A DNA stretch of 37,943 nucleotides from an uncultured Pelagibacteraceae bacterium (GTDB lineage: Bacteria; Pseudomonadota; Alphaproteobacteria; Pelagibacterales; Pelagibacteraceae), in the NCBI GenBank assembly GCA_902594835.1, contig CACJNX010000004.1:1-37943 (forward strand). Direction: 5' to 3'. The notes under the pieces are model-generated. The model worked only from the letters and a program-made list of their open reading frames with translations. It had not been told where the DNA came from and searched no databases. Shown piece after piece: positions 19,342-28,757 of this stretch. The first letter of the stretch is position 1. The number at the start of each line of letters is the position of its first letter. The position numbers and the translations under genes are program-made.

Positions 19342-20182
19342 TTATTTAATACAATCTATATTTATATATTTATTCTTTGTAATTGGCTTTATTTTAAGAA
19401 TTAGAATAAGCAGGAAGTTATTTAGTAATATTTTTTTAATGGTAGGGCCTTTAGTTAAATCAAAAAAGATAATTAAAAATAATTTTAATATTTGTACAAA
19501 AAAAATTTCTAATTTTGATGAGAATAAAATTATGGAAAATATGTGGAAAAATTACGGTATGACATTTATTGAATATGTTTTTTTGAGCCATTTTAAAAAT
19601 TCTAATTCACATATAGATATTAAAGGTGAGGAGAATTTAAACCAGATCTTAAATGATGATAAACCAGTAATATTTATATCAGGACATTTTGCCAACTTTG
19701 AATTAATGTCCATGGAAATAACAAAAAAAAATATACCTTTAGCTACAATTTATAGACCACTCAATAATATTTTTTTAAACCCACTAATGGAATATCTTAG
19801 AAAAAAATATATTTGTAAAAACCAAATAAAAAAAGGAATCAATGGTGTCAGAGATGCTATTAAGTATATTAAAAGAAAACATTCTATAGCGCTTATGATA
19901 GACCAAAGGGTGAGCGAAGGAGAAAGAGTAAATTTTTTTGATAAGCCTGCCTTAACTACAACTTTGCCAGCTCAAATTTCTACAAAATACGGAGTTGATA
20001 TAATACCCGTTTATATCGAAAGAAAAAAAGATAATAATTTTGAACTGGAATTTATGAAAAAAATTAGCCCAGTAAATTTTTCAAATAAAATAAAACTTAC
20101 TGAGGAATTAAATAATATCCTTGAAAAAATGATAGAAAGAAACCCTGGTCAATGGATCTGGACACATAATAGATGGAAATAA
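19325..20182 (+). CDS. lpxL: Kdo2-lipid IVA acyltransferase family protein (LpxL/LpxM/HtrB)
   Basis: A 285-residue inner-membrane lysophospholipid-acyltransferase-fold enzyme that adds a secondary acyl chain to Kdo2-lipid IVA. One N-terminal hydrophobic segment (residues about 8-28) precedes the catalytic H-x4-E motif in SGHFANFE. The acceptor-binding RP in IYRPLNN, then MIDQRVSEG and the C-terminal PGQWIWTHNRWK complete the family pattern. Whether it acts as LpxL or LpxM cannot be told from motifs alone. It is the last gene of the LPS unit and ends 2 bases before the convergent DUF2093 gene. Confidence 0.92.
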   Translation: MKKILNYLIQSIFIYLFFVIGFILRIRISRKLFSNIFLMVGPLVKSKKIIKNNFNICTKKISNFDENKIMENMWKNYGMTFIEYVFLSHFKNSNSHIDIKGEENLNQILNDDKPVIFISGHFANFELMSMEITKKNIPLATIYRPLNNIFLNPLMEYLRKKYICKNQIKKGINGVRDAIKYIKRKHSIALMIDQRVSEGERVNFFDKPALTTTLPAQISTKYGVDIIPVYIERKKDNNFELEFMKKISPVNFSNKIKLTEELNNILEKMIERNPGQWIWTHNRWK

Positions 20183-20184
20183 AT

Positions 20185-20379
20185 TTACTTTTTTTGGCTT
20201 TTAAACCTTATATTAGCTTCAAGAGGTGAGTAATAAGCCTCTTGTAGCTCAACATTCCAATAATTTAAATTTTGTAATTTAATTTCTTTTCCGGAAACAG
20301 CACATAAAACGTAATCTCCCTCATTAACAATTTCAAAATAATTGTGTTTAAAAATAAGTTTAGCTTTTTTTTTACTCAT
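20185..20379 (-). CDS. DUF2093 family protein
   Basis: A 64-residue protein matching the small alphaproteobacterial DUF2093 family: a beta-rich core with VNEGDYVLCAVSGKEIKL and LNYWNVELQEAYYSPLEA. It has no membrane segment or signal and a single Cys. The function is unknown. It is divergent from purD across only 26 bases, so both promoters share that gap or extend into the coding regions. Confidence 0.85.
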   Translation of the reverse strand: MSKKKAKLIFKHNYFEIVNEGDYVLCAVSGKEIKLQNLNYWNVELQEAYYSPLEANIRFKSQKK

Positions 20380-20405
20380 CTATAAATTATACAATATATT
20401 TTATC

Positions 20406-21671
20406 ATGAATATTGCATTAATTGGAAGCGGTGGAAGAGAGCATGCACTTTGTAAGAAAATAAATGAGTCCAAATTAGTCAAAAAAATTATTTGCATACC
20501 TGGAAACGCTGGTACATCTCAATTAGCAACTAATATTGATGCTGATATATTAAATTTCGATAAAATCTTGAAATTAATCAAAATCCATAAAATCAACTTG
20601 GTGGTAATCGGTCCAGAAGAGCCTTTGGTAAAAGGAATTGTAGATTTTTTAAAAAAAAATGATGTCAAAGTTTTCGGTCCCAATAAATATGCTTCTAAAC
20701 TTGAGGGTTCAAAAGCTTTTATGAAAATGATTTGTGCCAAAAATAATATTCCAACGGCCAAATTTAAAATTTGTAGTAAAATAAAACAAGTAAGTAGTTT
20801 TTTAAATAGTTGTCAGGTGCCTTTAGTTGTTAAGGCTGATGGTCTTGCAGCAGGTAAAGGTGTTGCAATTTGCAAAACAAAAAAAGAAGTAATTAAGATT
20901 TCCTCTGAAATATTTAAAGGAAAATTTAAATCCTCTAGAAAAGTTGTTCTTGAGGAATTTTTAGATGGAGAGGAAGCAAGTTATTTTGTCATAGTAGATA
21001 AAAATAATTTCAAATTCTTTGGAACTGCTCAAGATCATAAGCGCGTTTATGAAAATGACCAAGGACCGAATACTGGCGGTATGGGCGCATATTCTCCTGC
21101 TCCGTTAATTACAAAATCTTTGGAAAAGAAAATAATTTCAAAAATAATAAAACCAACATTAAAAGCGTTAAAAAAGAAAAAAAACCCGTACACTGGTTTT
21201 TTATACGCTGGTTTAATGATTAAGCATAACGAGCCATATCTGATCGAATATAATATCAGAATGGGAGATCCCGAATGCCAAGTTATCATACCAAGACTAA
21301 AGACTGACATCGTAAAAATATTTAATAATGTTACTTCAAACAAATTAATTAATACAAAAATTAAATGGAAAAATAAAAAATGTATGACTATAGTTTTATG
21401 TGCTAAAGGTTACCCGGGAAAATATAAAAAAAATCTTAAGATAAAGAACATAAAAAAAATTAATTTATCCAAGAATGACTTTATTTATCATGCAGGCACA
21501 AAACTTCTTGATGATATGTTGTTATCTAACGGTGGTAGGGTCCTAAATATCACTTCTATCGGATTCAATTTTTTAAAAATTCGAAATAAAATTTTATCTT
21601 TTATAAAAAAATTAAATTGGAAAGATGGTTTTTGCAGGAAGGATATTGGTTGGAAAGTGATAAAAAAATGA
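20406..21671 (+). CDS. purD: phosphoribosylamine-glycine ligase
   Basis: The 421-residue ATP-grasp enzyme makes glycinamide ribonucleotide from phosphoribosylamine, glycine and ATP (purine step 2). The N-terminal GSGGREHAL, the ATP-binding VVKADGLAAGKGVAI, QDHKRVYENDQGPNTGGMGAYSP (split), and the metal-binding EYNIRMGDPECQ are all present. Length is standard. The final bases (ATGA) overlap the rsmD start, so the two genes are coupled. Confidence 0.96.
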   Translation: MNIALIGSGGREHALCKKINESKLVKKIICIPGNAGTSQLATNIDADILNFDKILKLIKIHKINLVVIGPEEPLVKGIVDFLKKNDVKVFGPNKYASKLEGSKAFMKMICAKNNIPTAKFKICSKIKQVSSFLNSCQVPLVVKADGLAAGKGVAICKTKKEVIKISSEIFKGKFKSSRKVVLEEFLDGEEASYFVIVDKNNFKFFGTAQDHKRVYENDQGPNTGGMGAYSPAPLITKSLEKKIISKIIKPTLKALKKKKNPYTGFLYAGLMIKHNEPYLIEYNIRMGDPECQVIIPRLKTDIVKIFNNVTSNKLINTKIKWKNKKCMTIVLCAKGYPGKYKKNLKIKNIKKINLSKNDFIYHAGTKLLDDMLLSNGGRVLNITSIGFNFLKIRNKILSFIKKLNWKDGFCRKDIGWKVIKK

Positions 21672-22228
21672 GAATTATAAGTGGATCTCTTAAAGGGAAA
21701 ACATTTAATTTTTTAAAAAATAAAAAAACTAGACCGCTAAAAGACTCGGTTAAAGAAAATATTTTTAATATTTTGACACATTCAAATCTTATTAAAACGA
21801 AAATTGAAGATTCTAGTATTCTTGATTTATACTCTGGGATTGGTTCATTTGGTATAGAATGTATCTCGAGAGGAGCTCAAAAAGTTACATTCGTTGAACA
21901 AGATGAGAATACATCAAATGTTTTGAAAGAAAATCTTAATAAATTATCAATAATAAATAAGACAAAAATTTATAATAACAAGATAGAAAGTTTTTTAATT
22001 AAAAAATTTAAAAATAAATTTGATATTTTTTTTTTAGATCCTCCATTTGCTGACTTAAAATTTATTAATAATTTAATCGTAATAAAAAAAAATAAAATTT
22101 TTCAAAAAAACCACATTGTAATCATTCATAGAGAAAATAAAACTCAAGATAATTTTAAAAATTTATTAGATGTTATTTCAATAAAATTATATGGACGCTC
22201 TAAAATAATTTTTGGAATGTTTAACTAA
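21668..22228 (+). CDS. rsmD: 16S rRNA (guanine-966-N2)-methyltransferase
   Basis: A 186-residue SAM-dependent methyltransferase for G966 of 16S rRNA. The start MRIISGSLKGK is the family N-terminus. I chose this ATG at 21668 rather than one at 21617, because the latter adds 17 residues that only read through the purD end. Motifs are TRPLKDSVKENIFNIL, the SAM loop DLYSGIGSFGIECISRGA, and the catalytic DPPF in IFFLDPPFADL. It is convergent with pgi with an 8-base overlap. Confidence 0.93.
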   Translation: MRIISGSLKGKTFNFLKNKKTRPLKDSVKENIFNILTHSNLIKTKIEDSSILDLYSGIGSFGIECISRGAQKVTFVEQDENTSNVLKENLNKLSIINKTKIYNNKIESFLIKKFKNKFDIFFLDPPFADLKFINNLIVIKKNKIFQKNHIVIIHRENKTQDNFKNLLDVISIKLYGRSKIIFGMFN

Positions 22229-23420
22229 GCAATTTTTTAGTGTAAATTTTTACTTGCTCTACAGCAGGTTGATCAAAGGGATTTAATTTCAATAGTTTTC
22301 CTATTATCACTGTTTCTAAGATAAAATAGGAAAATAATTTTCCTAAAGTTTCTTCATTAATCTTATTAATTTTAAATTCCCTAAAGGGAATGTTGTTTTT
22401 TCTAAGAGTTTTAATAAGAGCATTTTTTTGTGCATTTTTTATAGTTTTTAAATCCTTTTTATTTAAAAAACTTTTTAATTTTAAAATTTTTTCAATATTT
22501 ATAATTTTTTTTGATTTAATGTCATCACTAAAAATATAAAATATTTTATCTTTTGGACCATCAAGGTAAAGTTGCAGTAAACTATGATGATCTTTTGGAA
22601 CGTTTGATATAACTGGTAAGAAGCCTTTATTTTTTTTTCCAAGACTTTCTGCAATTAATTGTTGACACCAAAATAAAAATTTTTCTAATTCTGGTGAGTA
22701 ATTCAAAAATATTAAATTATTAAATTTTTTGGAATTCATTAAGTCGGCAAGTTTGATTGAACTGTCCTTTAAAAAGGTTTGATATTTTCCCTGTAGGCAC
22801 TCACGAACTTTAGACCTCATTTTAAAAATATTAATACCCATTAAATAGGCAGGTATAATACCTGGTTCAGAAAGAACGGAGTACCTTCCACCAATAAAAC
22901 TTTTATGTTCAATATAAAAATAATTAAATTTTTTTGATAAGGTATATAAAAAATTATTTCTTTTTTCTGTTATTAAGATTATGTTATTTTTATTTTTTGT
23001 TGGATTAATTAAAAATAAATTTGTGATTGTCTCAACCGTGTTGCCAGATTTAGATACAATTATGAAAAGAACTTTATTATTTTTGTATTTTTTTTTAAAC
23101 TCTAATATTTTTTCTTCATTTAAATCATCAAAGAAATAACAGTTTTTTTTTATCTTTTTTTTAAAAAAACATTGAATTGCTTCTGCCCCGAGAATTGATC
23201 CACCCATACCAATTACTGCTATGGTTTTGAATTTTTTAAATTTTTTTAACTCGTTTAATCTAAAGTTAAATTTATAATTTTTACTTAAAATATTTAAAGT
23301 TTGATCGCTAGATAAAATGTCATATTTAATTTTTGAATTAATAAATTTGTAATTATCGTTATATTTTGAATTAACGTTTTTACTCAAATATTTTTTCGGG
23401 ATTAAATTTTTATAATTCAA
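22221..23420 (-). CDS. pgi: glucose-6-phosphate isomerase (short form)
   Basis: A 399-residue protein with the two-SIS-domain layout of phosphoglucose isomerase. Visible are AVIGMGGSILGAEAI (sugar-phosphate loop), IIVSKSGNTVETI, the second-domain FIGGRYSVLSEPG, and the active-site QQLIAESLGKK. PFDQPAVEQVKIYTKKLL lies near the C-terminus with the catalytic Lys. It is about 150 residues shorter than the E. coli enzyme and closer to the short bacterial forms. It interconverts glucose-6-P and fructose-6-P. It leads toward the minus-strand group with the BamF-like gene 1 base upstream. Confidence 0.92.
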   Translation of the reverse strand: MNYKNLIPKKYLSKNVNSKYNDNYKFINSKIKYDILSSDQTLNILSKNYKFNFRLNELKKFKKFKTIAVIGMGGSILGAEAIQCFFKKKIKKNCYFFDDLNEEKILEFKKKYKNNKVLFIIVSKSGNTVETITNLFLINPTKNKNNIILITEKRNNFLYTLSKKFNYFYIEHKSFIGGRYSVLSEPGIIPAYLMGINIFKMRSKVRECLQGKYQTFLKDSSIKLADLMNSKKFNNLIFLNYSPELEKFLFWCQQLIAESLGKKNKGFLPVISNVPKDHHSLLQLYLDGPKDKIFYIFSDDIKSKKIINIEKILKLKSFLNKKDLKTIKNAQKNALIKTLRKNNIPFREFKINKINEETLGKLFSYFILETVIIGKLLKLNPFDQPAVEQVKIYTKKLLS

Positions 23421-23421
23421 A

Positions 23422-23733
23422 CTATTCTTTCTCGCTCATTTTAATTTTATCTAAAATTGATTTTTCAGTAGACGAACTACTTTTCGTTGACTTATTTTGC
23501 GTAGGAACTTTTAAAATTGATTTAACGTCTTTTTCTTTTGATTTTTTTTCTTTGAGTGTGTCTGGTTTTGGGATTTCATCATAATTAGGCGGCATGATTA
23601 GAGGGTCTTTTTTCTTAACCAAGAACTCATCTGTTGTAGTTATTTTTTCATTTCTTATTACCTTTCCAGCATCCTTTAGTGTTGTGCATGAGGAGATAAT
23701 AATTAAAAGCAAAATTTTAGATATTTTTTTCAT
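23422..23733 (-). CDS. DUF3035/BamF-like outer-membrane lipoprotein (short)
   Basis: A 103-residue lipoprotein: basic start MKKISK, a hydrophobic stretch, and a lipobox ending SSC at about residue 16. The region TDEFLVKKKDPLIMPPNY is the DUF3035 hallmark (DEF-V---PL-MPP-Y), a family that includes BamF, an extra BAM-complex lipoprotein found in Alphaproteobacteria such as Caulobacter. The rest is Lys/Ser/Glu-rich and probably disordered. It is shorter than usual members. Its lipobox would be processed by LspA, encoded immediately upstream (2 bases between). Confidence 0.78.
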   Translation of the reverse strand: MKKISKILLLIIISSCTTLKDAGKVIRNEKITTTDEFLVKKKDPLIMPPNYDEIPKPDTLKEKKSKEKDVKSILKVPTQNKSTKSSSSTEKSILDKIKMSEKE

Positions 23734-23735
23734 TA

Positions 23736-24227
23736 TTAATTTTTTACAAAAAAACTTTTCATAATAAAAATTGCTATTCCTATTGAAATAAATATATCTG
23801 CAACATTGAAAGTAAACCAGTGAAAGTTATTATAATGCATATCAATAAAATCTGGCACTGCTTTATAAATTAACCTATCGTAAACATTGCCCAATGCACC
23901 TCCAATAATAAAAGCGTAGATGAGTTTATCCATTGTTTCCGATTTTACAAAAATATAAAGCAGAAATATGATTACCGAAGCAATTATTAGAGTGATAAGA
24001 TTGTAAATAATGTTGGACTCTGTACCAAAAAAACCAAAACCTATTCCAATATTCCAAACCAAATCTAAATTGATATAATCATTTAAATAATATGTATTCT
24101 CAGTAAAATTATTTAAGATTAGTATTTTTGTGTATCTATCTAAAAAAAAAATTATTGAAATAACAAAAGACCAGTAAATATTGTTTTTTGTAATAACTTT
24201 ATTTATTATTTCTCTAAGATTAATCAA
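23736..24227 (-). CDS. lspA: lipoprotein signal peptidase (signal peptidase II)
   Basis: The 163-residue, four-helix aspartyl protease cleaves prolipoproteins before the lipidated Cys. The catalytic aspartates lie in GNVYDRLIYKAVPDFIDM (first Asp block) and FNVADIFISIG (second). The NIGIGFGF segment matches the conserved N-x-G-x-x-F region. Helices fit about residues 18-32, 66-88, 95-112 and 138-158. It sits between ileS and a lipoprotein gene; the ileS-lspA pair is a classical bacterial neighbourhood. Confidence 0.95.
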   Translation of the reverse strand: MINLREIINKVITKNNIYWSFVISIIFFLDRYTKILILNNFTENTYYLNDYINLDLVWNIGIGFGFFGTESNIIYNLITLIIASVIIFLLYIFVKSETMDKLIYAFIIGGALGNVYDRLIYKAVPDFIDMHYNNFHWFTFNVADIFISIGIAIFIMKSFFVKN

Positions 24228-24239
24228 TTTATTGACTTT

Positions 24240-26969
24240 CTATTTTATTGGACAACTTTCTCTTTGGCATTTTTTTTCTAAAATTTTCCAACATCTTTCA
24301 CATTTTTGTCCTTGAGCTTTTTTCACCTCAATTTTAATTTCATTATTATTTGATAATTCCTTTTCTGCTTTTGAAACGATAAAGTAGTCTTCTAAATCTA
24401 ATTTATCAAGAAGTTCGAATTCGTCTTTCTTAAGTATAATTTTAATTTCAGCTTCTAAGCTAGATCCAATTTCTTTATTGGCTCTCTTCTCCTCTATCGC
24501 AATATTTGCATCTTGTTTAATTGTAAACAATTTTAACCATTTTACATTTAGCTTATCATTTTTCCAACTTTCTGGAATTTTTACAAAATAATTTTCATGT
24601 ATACTTTCATCATTATTTTTATTTAATAAACTATAAATTTCTTCAGTAGTAAAAACTAAAATTGGAGCAAACCATTTTAACAAACTTTCTAAAATTATAT
24701 TTAAAACAGTTACACAATTTTTTCTTTTTTTTGAATTCAGACTATCGCAGTAAAGAACATCTTTCCTAATATCAAAATAAAAGGAAGAAAGGTCAAGTGT
24801 GCAAAAATTTAAAAGTTCTTTGTATAATTTATGAAAATTATAATTTTTCAAATTTTCATTAAAAGATTTATTTATTAAAAATAACTTATGTAAAATATAT
24901 TGCTCTAGTTCATCAAGTTCGTTAATCTTTATCGTTTCAAAATTTTGTTTTTCAAAATTATCTTTTAAGTTGCCAAGCATAAATCTAAAAGTATTTCTAA
25001 TTTTTCTATAAGATTCTGCGTGTTGTATTAAAATATTTTTATCTATTCTTAAATCTTCAGCATAATCAGACGCTGAAGCCCAAACTCTAAGTATATCTGC
25101 ACCGTAATTCTTCAAAATATCTTCGGGAGAGATAACGTTACCCATCGATTTAGACATTTTCATACCTTTGCCATCCACAACGAAACCATGTGAAAGAATG
25201 CTTTTAAATGGTGCTTTACCTCTAGTTCCACATGATTCTAATAGGGATGAGTGAAACCATCCCCTATGCTGATCAGATCCCTCTAGATACATGTCTGCAG
25301 GCCATTTTAAATCTTTTCTTTTCTCTAAAACGAAACTGTGTGTAGAGCCACTATCAAACCAAACTTCAACAATATCATTAAGTTTTTCATAATCTTTTGC
25401 ATCATAATCATTGCCTAAAAAGGTTTTTGCGTCATCTGTAAACCAACAATCGGACCCTTGCTTTTCATAGATAGAGGCAATTCTATCTATGATTTTTTGA
25501 TCTCTTAATGGTTCTTTTGTTTTTTTATTTATAAATATTGGTAATGGCACACCCCAAACTCTTTGTCTCGAAACGCACCAGTCTGGCCTTCCTTCGATCA
25601 TTGATAAAAGCCTTTCTTTACCTTTATTTGGGTAGAAGACAGTCTCATTTACAGCTTTAACGGCTTTATCTCTTAATTTATTTTTTTGCATAGAAATAAA
25701 CCATTGAGGCGTTGCTCTATAAATTAATGGAGCCTTAGATCTCCAGGAATGAGGATAACTATGATTAAGTTTGTCATTTTTAAGTAATTTATTTTGCTCT
25801 TTAAGCTTTTCAATAACGATCGGATCTGCCTTAAATACATGTGTATTTGTAAAATATGGCACCTCTTTAGTATAAACGCCAGCATTATCAACTGTATAAA
25901 GTGATGGTATATTATTTTTTAAACATAAATTAAAGTCGTCTGGACCATGACTAGGCGCGCAATGTACAATTCCTGTCCCTTGTTCCAAATTAACAAATTG
26001 AGCATCCAACATTGGAACATTATAGTCAAAATCCATTTTGACAAATGGATGACTACATACTGTCCCTATAAATTCTGAACCTTTAAAAGTCTTTACCTCT
26101 TTAAAGCTTTTTATTTCACACTCTTTAGTAATTGAATCAATTAAATTTTTAGCAACTACAATTCTCTTATCTTTGAAATACTCAAGATTTTCAATTTCTA
26201 AAACTGCGTATTCAATATTACTATTAAAAGCTAGTGCTTTATTAGCGGGTATAGTCCATGGCGTTGTAGTCCAAATTACAATACTCGTGTCCTTTAAAAA
26301 GTCTTTGTTAGTTTCCTTAACTTTAAATGCAACATATATTGTATTAGAAGTGTGGTCTAAATATTCAACTTCAGCATCAGCTAAAGCAGTCTTTTCTACA
26401 GTAGACCAAAGAACTGGTTTAAATCCTTGATATAAACTTCCATCTAAAAGAAATTTACCTAATTCTCTTACAATTTGAGCTTCAGCCTCGTAACTCATTG
26501 TTGAATAATAATTTTCAAAATCCCCTACTACTCCAAGTCGCTTAAACTCTTTAATGTGTACATCAATCCAACTTTTGGCAAACTCTCTACACTCTTGTCT
26601 AAAATCTTTAATTGGAATTTCATCTTTATTCTTTTTTCTTTTTTTGTACTGTTCTTCTATCTTCCATTCTATAGGTAGGCCGTGACAGTCCCAACCAGGA
26701 ACATAAATAGAGTCTTTTCCATTCATCTGGTGAAAACGAGTTATCATATCCTTTAAGATTTTATTCAAAGCGGTGCCCATGTGTATATGACCATTCGCAT
26801 AAGGTGGGCCATCATGAAGTACGAACTTTTCTCTTCCTATTGATTTTTTTCTGAGCTTTTCAAAAATTTTACTTTTTTCCCACTTCTTCAAAATTTCAGG
26901 CTCTTTTTGCGGTAAGCCAGCTTTCATAGAAAAAGCTGTTTTAGGTAATTGCAAAGTATCTTTAGACAT
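24240..26969 (-). CDS. ileS: isoleucyl-tRNA synthetase
   Basis: A 909-residue class Ia synthetase. The HIGH-type motif is GPPYANGHIHMG (residues 55-65) and the second class I motif is KMSKSMGN at about residue 605. The CP1 editing domain lies between, with TTTPWTIPAN and GTGIVHCAPSHG. A C-terminal zinc finger is present as CERCWKI...CQRESC just before the stop. Length is normal for the bacterial, non-mupirocin-resistant type. It lies 2 bases downstream of ribF and 12 bases upstream of lspA, so ribF-ileS-lspA form a unit as in many proteobacteria. Confidence 0.97.
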   Translation of the reverse strand: MSKDTLQLPKTAFSMKAGLPQKEPEILKKWEKSKIFEKLRKKSIGREKFVLHDGPPYANGHIHMGTALNKILKDMITRFHQMNGKDSIYVPGWDCHGLPIEWKIEEQYKKRKKNKDEIPIKDFRQECREFAKSWIDVHIKEFKRLGVVGDFENYYSTMSYEAEAQIVRELGKFLLDGSLYQGFKPVLWSTVEKTALADAEVEYLDHTSNTIYVAFKVKETNKDFLKDTSIVIWTTTPWTIPANKALAFNSNIEYAVLEIENLEYFKDKRIVVAKNLIDSITKECEIKSFKEVKTFKGSEFIGTVCSHPFVKMDFDYNVPMLDAQFVNLEQGTGIVHCAPSHGPDDFNLCLKNNIPSLYTVDNAGVYTKEVPYFTNTHVFKADPIVIEKLKEQNKLLKNDKLNHSYPHSWRSKAPLIYRATPQWFISMQKNKLRDKAVKAVNETVFYPNKGKERLLSMIEGRPDWCVSRQRVWGVPLPIFINKKTKEPLRDQKIIDRIASIYEKQGSDCWFTDDAKTFLGNDYDAKDYEKLNDIVEVWFDSGSTHSFVLEKRKDLKWPADMYLEGSDQHRGWFHSSLLESCGTRGKAPFKSILSHGFVVDGKGMKMSKSMGNVISPEDILKNYGADILRVWASASDYAEDLRIDKNILIQHAESYRKIRNTFRFMLGNLKDNFEKQNFETIKINELDELEQYILHKLFLINKSFNENLKNYNFHKLYKELLNFCTLDLSSFYFDIRKDVLYCDSLNSKKRKNCVTVLNIILESLLKWFAPILVFTTEEIYSLLNKNNDESIHENYFVKIPESWKNDKLNVKWLKLFTIKQDANIAIEEKRANKEIGSSLEAEIKIILKKDEFELLDKLDLEDYFIVSKAEKELSNNNEIKIEVKKAQGQKCERCWKILEKKCQRESCPIK

Positions 26970-26971
26970 TT

Positions 26972-27880
26972 TTATTTTTTTGCCTGCTTTATATCAAGTA
27001 TTATTTGTTTTTTTAAATATTTTAAGTTCTTAAATTTTTTTTCTGGTCTAATAAATTTTTTAAAACTTACGCCTAATACTCTATTATATAAATTTTTATT
27101 AATTCCAAAGACATTTGTTTCTAATAATAGACTTTGTCCCTTAAAAGTCGGCCTATAACCTATATTGGCAATACCTTGTTTATTATATTTTCCAAAGTTA
27201 ACTTTTACTCCATATACACCTAATTTGGGAATTACGTAATCATTGAGTTTCATATTGCATGTAGGGAACCCAATTTTACGTCCCCGTTTATTTCCCTTTA
27301 TAACTTTACCTTCTATGCACCAATTACGATTTAACAATTTATTTATTTCAGCAATTTTACCTGCTCTAATTTTTTTTCTTATCAATGTAGAAGAAATTAT
27401 TTTCTTGTTTCTTTTATAGGGGCTAGTTATAATATTTTTATAATTAAATTCTTTCTCAAATCTTTTTAAAGTTTGTATGTTGCCTCGGCGCTTGTACCCG
27501 AATTTAAAGTTTTTACTTACATATAAATATCTACATTTTGTTTTTTTATGAATAATTTTACTGATAAATTGTTCTGCTGATAAAGATGAAAATTTTTTGT
27601 TAAATTTAATTATTACTAAAAAATCTAATTTTAATTTTTTAAATTGTATTTTTTTTTGTTGTAAAGAATTAATTCTATGATCTTTTTTTTTTTTGCTAAA
27701 AAACATTACAGGTACAGGTTCGAAAGTCATTACTCCTAGCGGAAGTTTGAGTTTTTTCGCTTTTCGTCTTGCCTCATTTATAACTTTTTGATGCCCTATA
27801 TGTAATCCATCAAAGTTGCCTACGGCTATTACACCATTTAGGTGTTTACGATTTAAATTTGCATTATTATAGATTTTCAT
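26972..27880 (-). CDS. ribF: bifunctional riboflavin kinase / FAD synthetase
   Basis: This enzyme makes FMN from riboflavin and then FAD. The N-terminal nucleotidyltransferase domain contains GNFDGLHIGHQKVI and the FKFGYKRRG region. The C-terminal flavokinase domain contains VIKGNKRGRKIGFPTCNM and GVYGVKV. I chose the ATG at 27880 (MKIYNN), which overlaps the upstream stop as TAATG, rather than an ATG at 27886 inside the previous gene. The protein is about 302 residues, the usual size. Confidence 0.94.
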   Translation of the reverse strand: MKIYNNANLNRKHLNGVIAVGNFDGLHIGHQKVINEARRKAKKLKLPLGVMTFEPVPVMFFSKKKKDHRINSLQQKKIQFKKLKLDFLVIIKFNKKFSSLSAEQFISKIIHKKTKCRYLYVSKNFKFGYKRRGNIQTLKRFEKEFNYKNIITSPYKRNKKIISSTLIRKKIRAGKIAEINKLLNRNWCIEGKVIKGNKRGRKIGFPTCNMKLNDYVIPKLGVYGVKVNFGKYNKQGIANIGYRPTFKGQSLLLETNVFGINKNLYNRVLGVSFKKFIRPEKKFKNLKYLKKQIILDIKQAKK

Positions 27881-28686
27881 TACCATTTTAATTCTTTTTG
27901 GAAAAAATTTGCTTTCACTTCATATTTATTTAAAAGAAATTCTAATTCTGAAGTATTTTTATATTCATCTCGATGAACTCCTTCTGATATAAATATACAA
28001 TCTATATTTAGATTATTAGCTCCTTTAATATCTGTTCTTAAGTTATCGCCAATAGCTAAAACTTTTTCATTTGTATTGAAGCACATTTTGTATATCTCTT
28101 CATAAGGTTTTCCAAAATAAACTACTTCGCCGCCCAATTTTTCAAATACTTTTGCTACCGATCCAGCACATAACTCTTCTACATTTCCTCTGTGTACAGT
28201 TAAATCTGGATTAGTGCAGACTAATTTTTTTGAAATATATTTTTCTAGAAAATTTTTGTAATATTCTAGATCGTCTTCGTACTCATCAAATAAACCTGTA
28301 CAAATAATAAAATCACAACTTTCAAGATTAGTTTTATTATTTTTTACTTTTTCAAAGATAGAAGTATCTCTAGGTGGCCCTAAGTGAAAAAAAGTCTTTC
28401 CAAACTGATTTTTGTTAATTGCATGCATAGCTGCCTCACCTGAAGTCATTACATTTGAAAGATACTTTTTGTCCATGTTCATTTTTAATAAAAAATTTAC
28501 TACCTTTGAGCTCGGTCTAGGAGCATTTGATAAAAAAACAATTTTTTTTGAATTTTTTTTTAGTTGCTCAATAGCCGATATTGCACTTGGATTAAGCACC
28601 ACTCCGTTATGTATTACGCCCCATAAATCTATAATAAAGGTGTCATAATTTTTGTATATTTCAGATAAATGACTAAGTTCTTTCAA
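27880..28686 (-). CDS. HAD superfamily class IIA phosphatase (TIGR01459-like)
   Basis: A 268-residue HAD hydrolase. Motif I is IIDLWGVIHNG with nucleophile Asp20, using the DLWGVIHNG form seen in the alphaproteobacterial TIGR01459 group related to NagD. Motif II is VFLSNAPRPS, and motif IV is AIGDNLRTDIKGA. A class IIA cap with FGKPYEEIY follows. The substrate is unknown for the group. Adjacency to ribF raises the possibility of a nucleotide or flavin-related phosphatase, but this is only contextual. Its start is 134 bases from groES, divergent. Confidence 0.88.
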   Translation of the reverse strand: MKELSHLSEIYKNYDTFIIDLWGVIHNGVVLNPSAISAIEQLKKNSKKIVFLSNAPRPSSKVVNFLLKMNMDKKYLSNVMTSGEAAMHAINKNQFGKTFFHLGPPRDTSIFEKVKNNKTNLESCDFIICTGLFDEYEDDLEYYKNFLEKYISKKLVCTNPDLTVHRGNVEELCAGSVAKVFEKLGGEVVYFGKPYEEIYKMCFNTNEKVLAIGDNLRTDIKGANNLNIDCIFISEGVHRDEYKNTSELEFLLNKYEVKANFFQKELKW

Positions 28687-28757
28687 TTTTCTAACTCTCT
28701 CTCCTTTTAAAGCTCATAAAATACTGTATTTATAGGTCTTTTTAATGATATTTGCCT

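Noticed and set aside
20380-20405. AT-rich 26-base gap between DUF2093 and purD as a special regulatory site
   Set aside because: It shows only generic TATA-like sequence common in this genome; no symmetric site or defined promoter could be supported.
21617-21667. Longer rsmD start 17 codons upstream
   Set aside because: It reads through the end of purD in another frame. MRIISG at 21668 with an ATGA overlap is the normal start.
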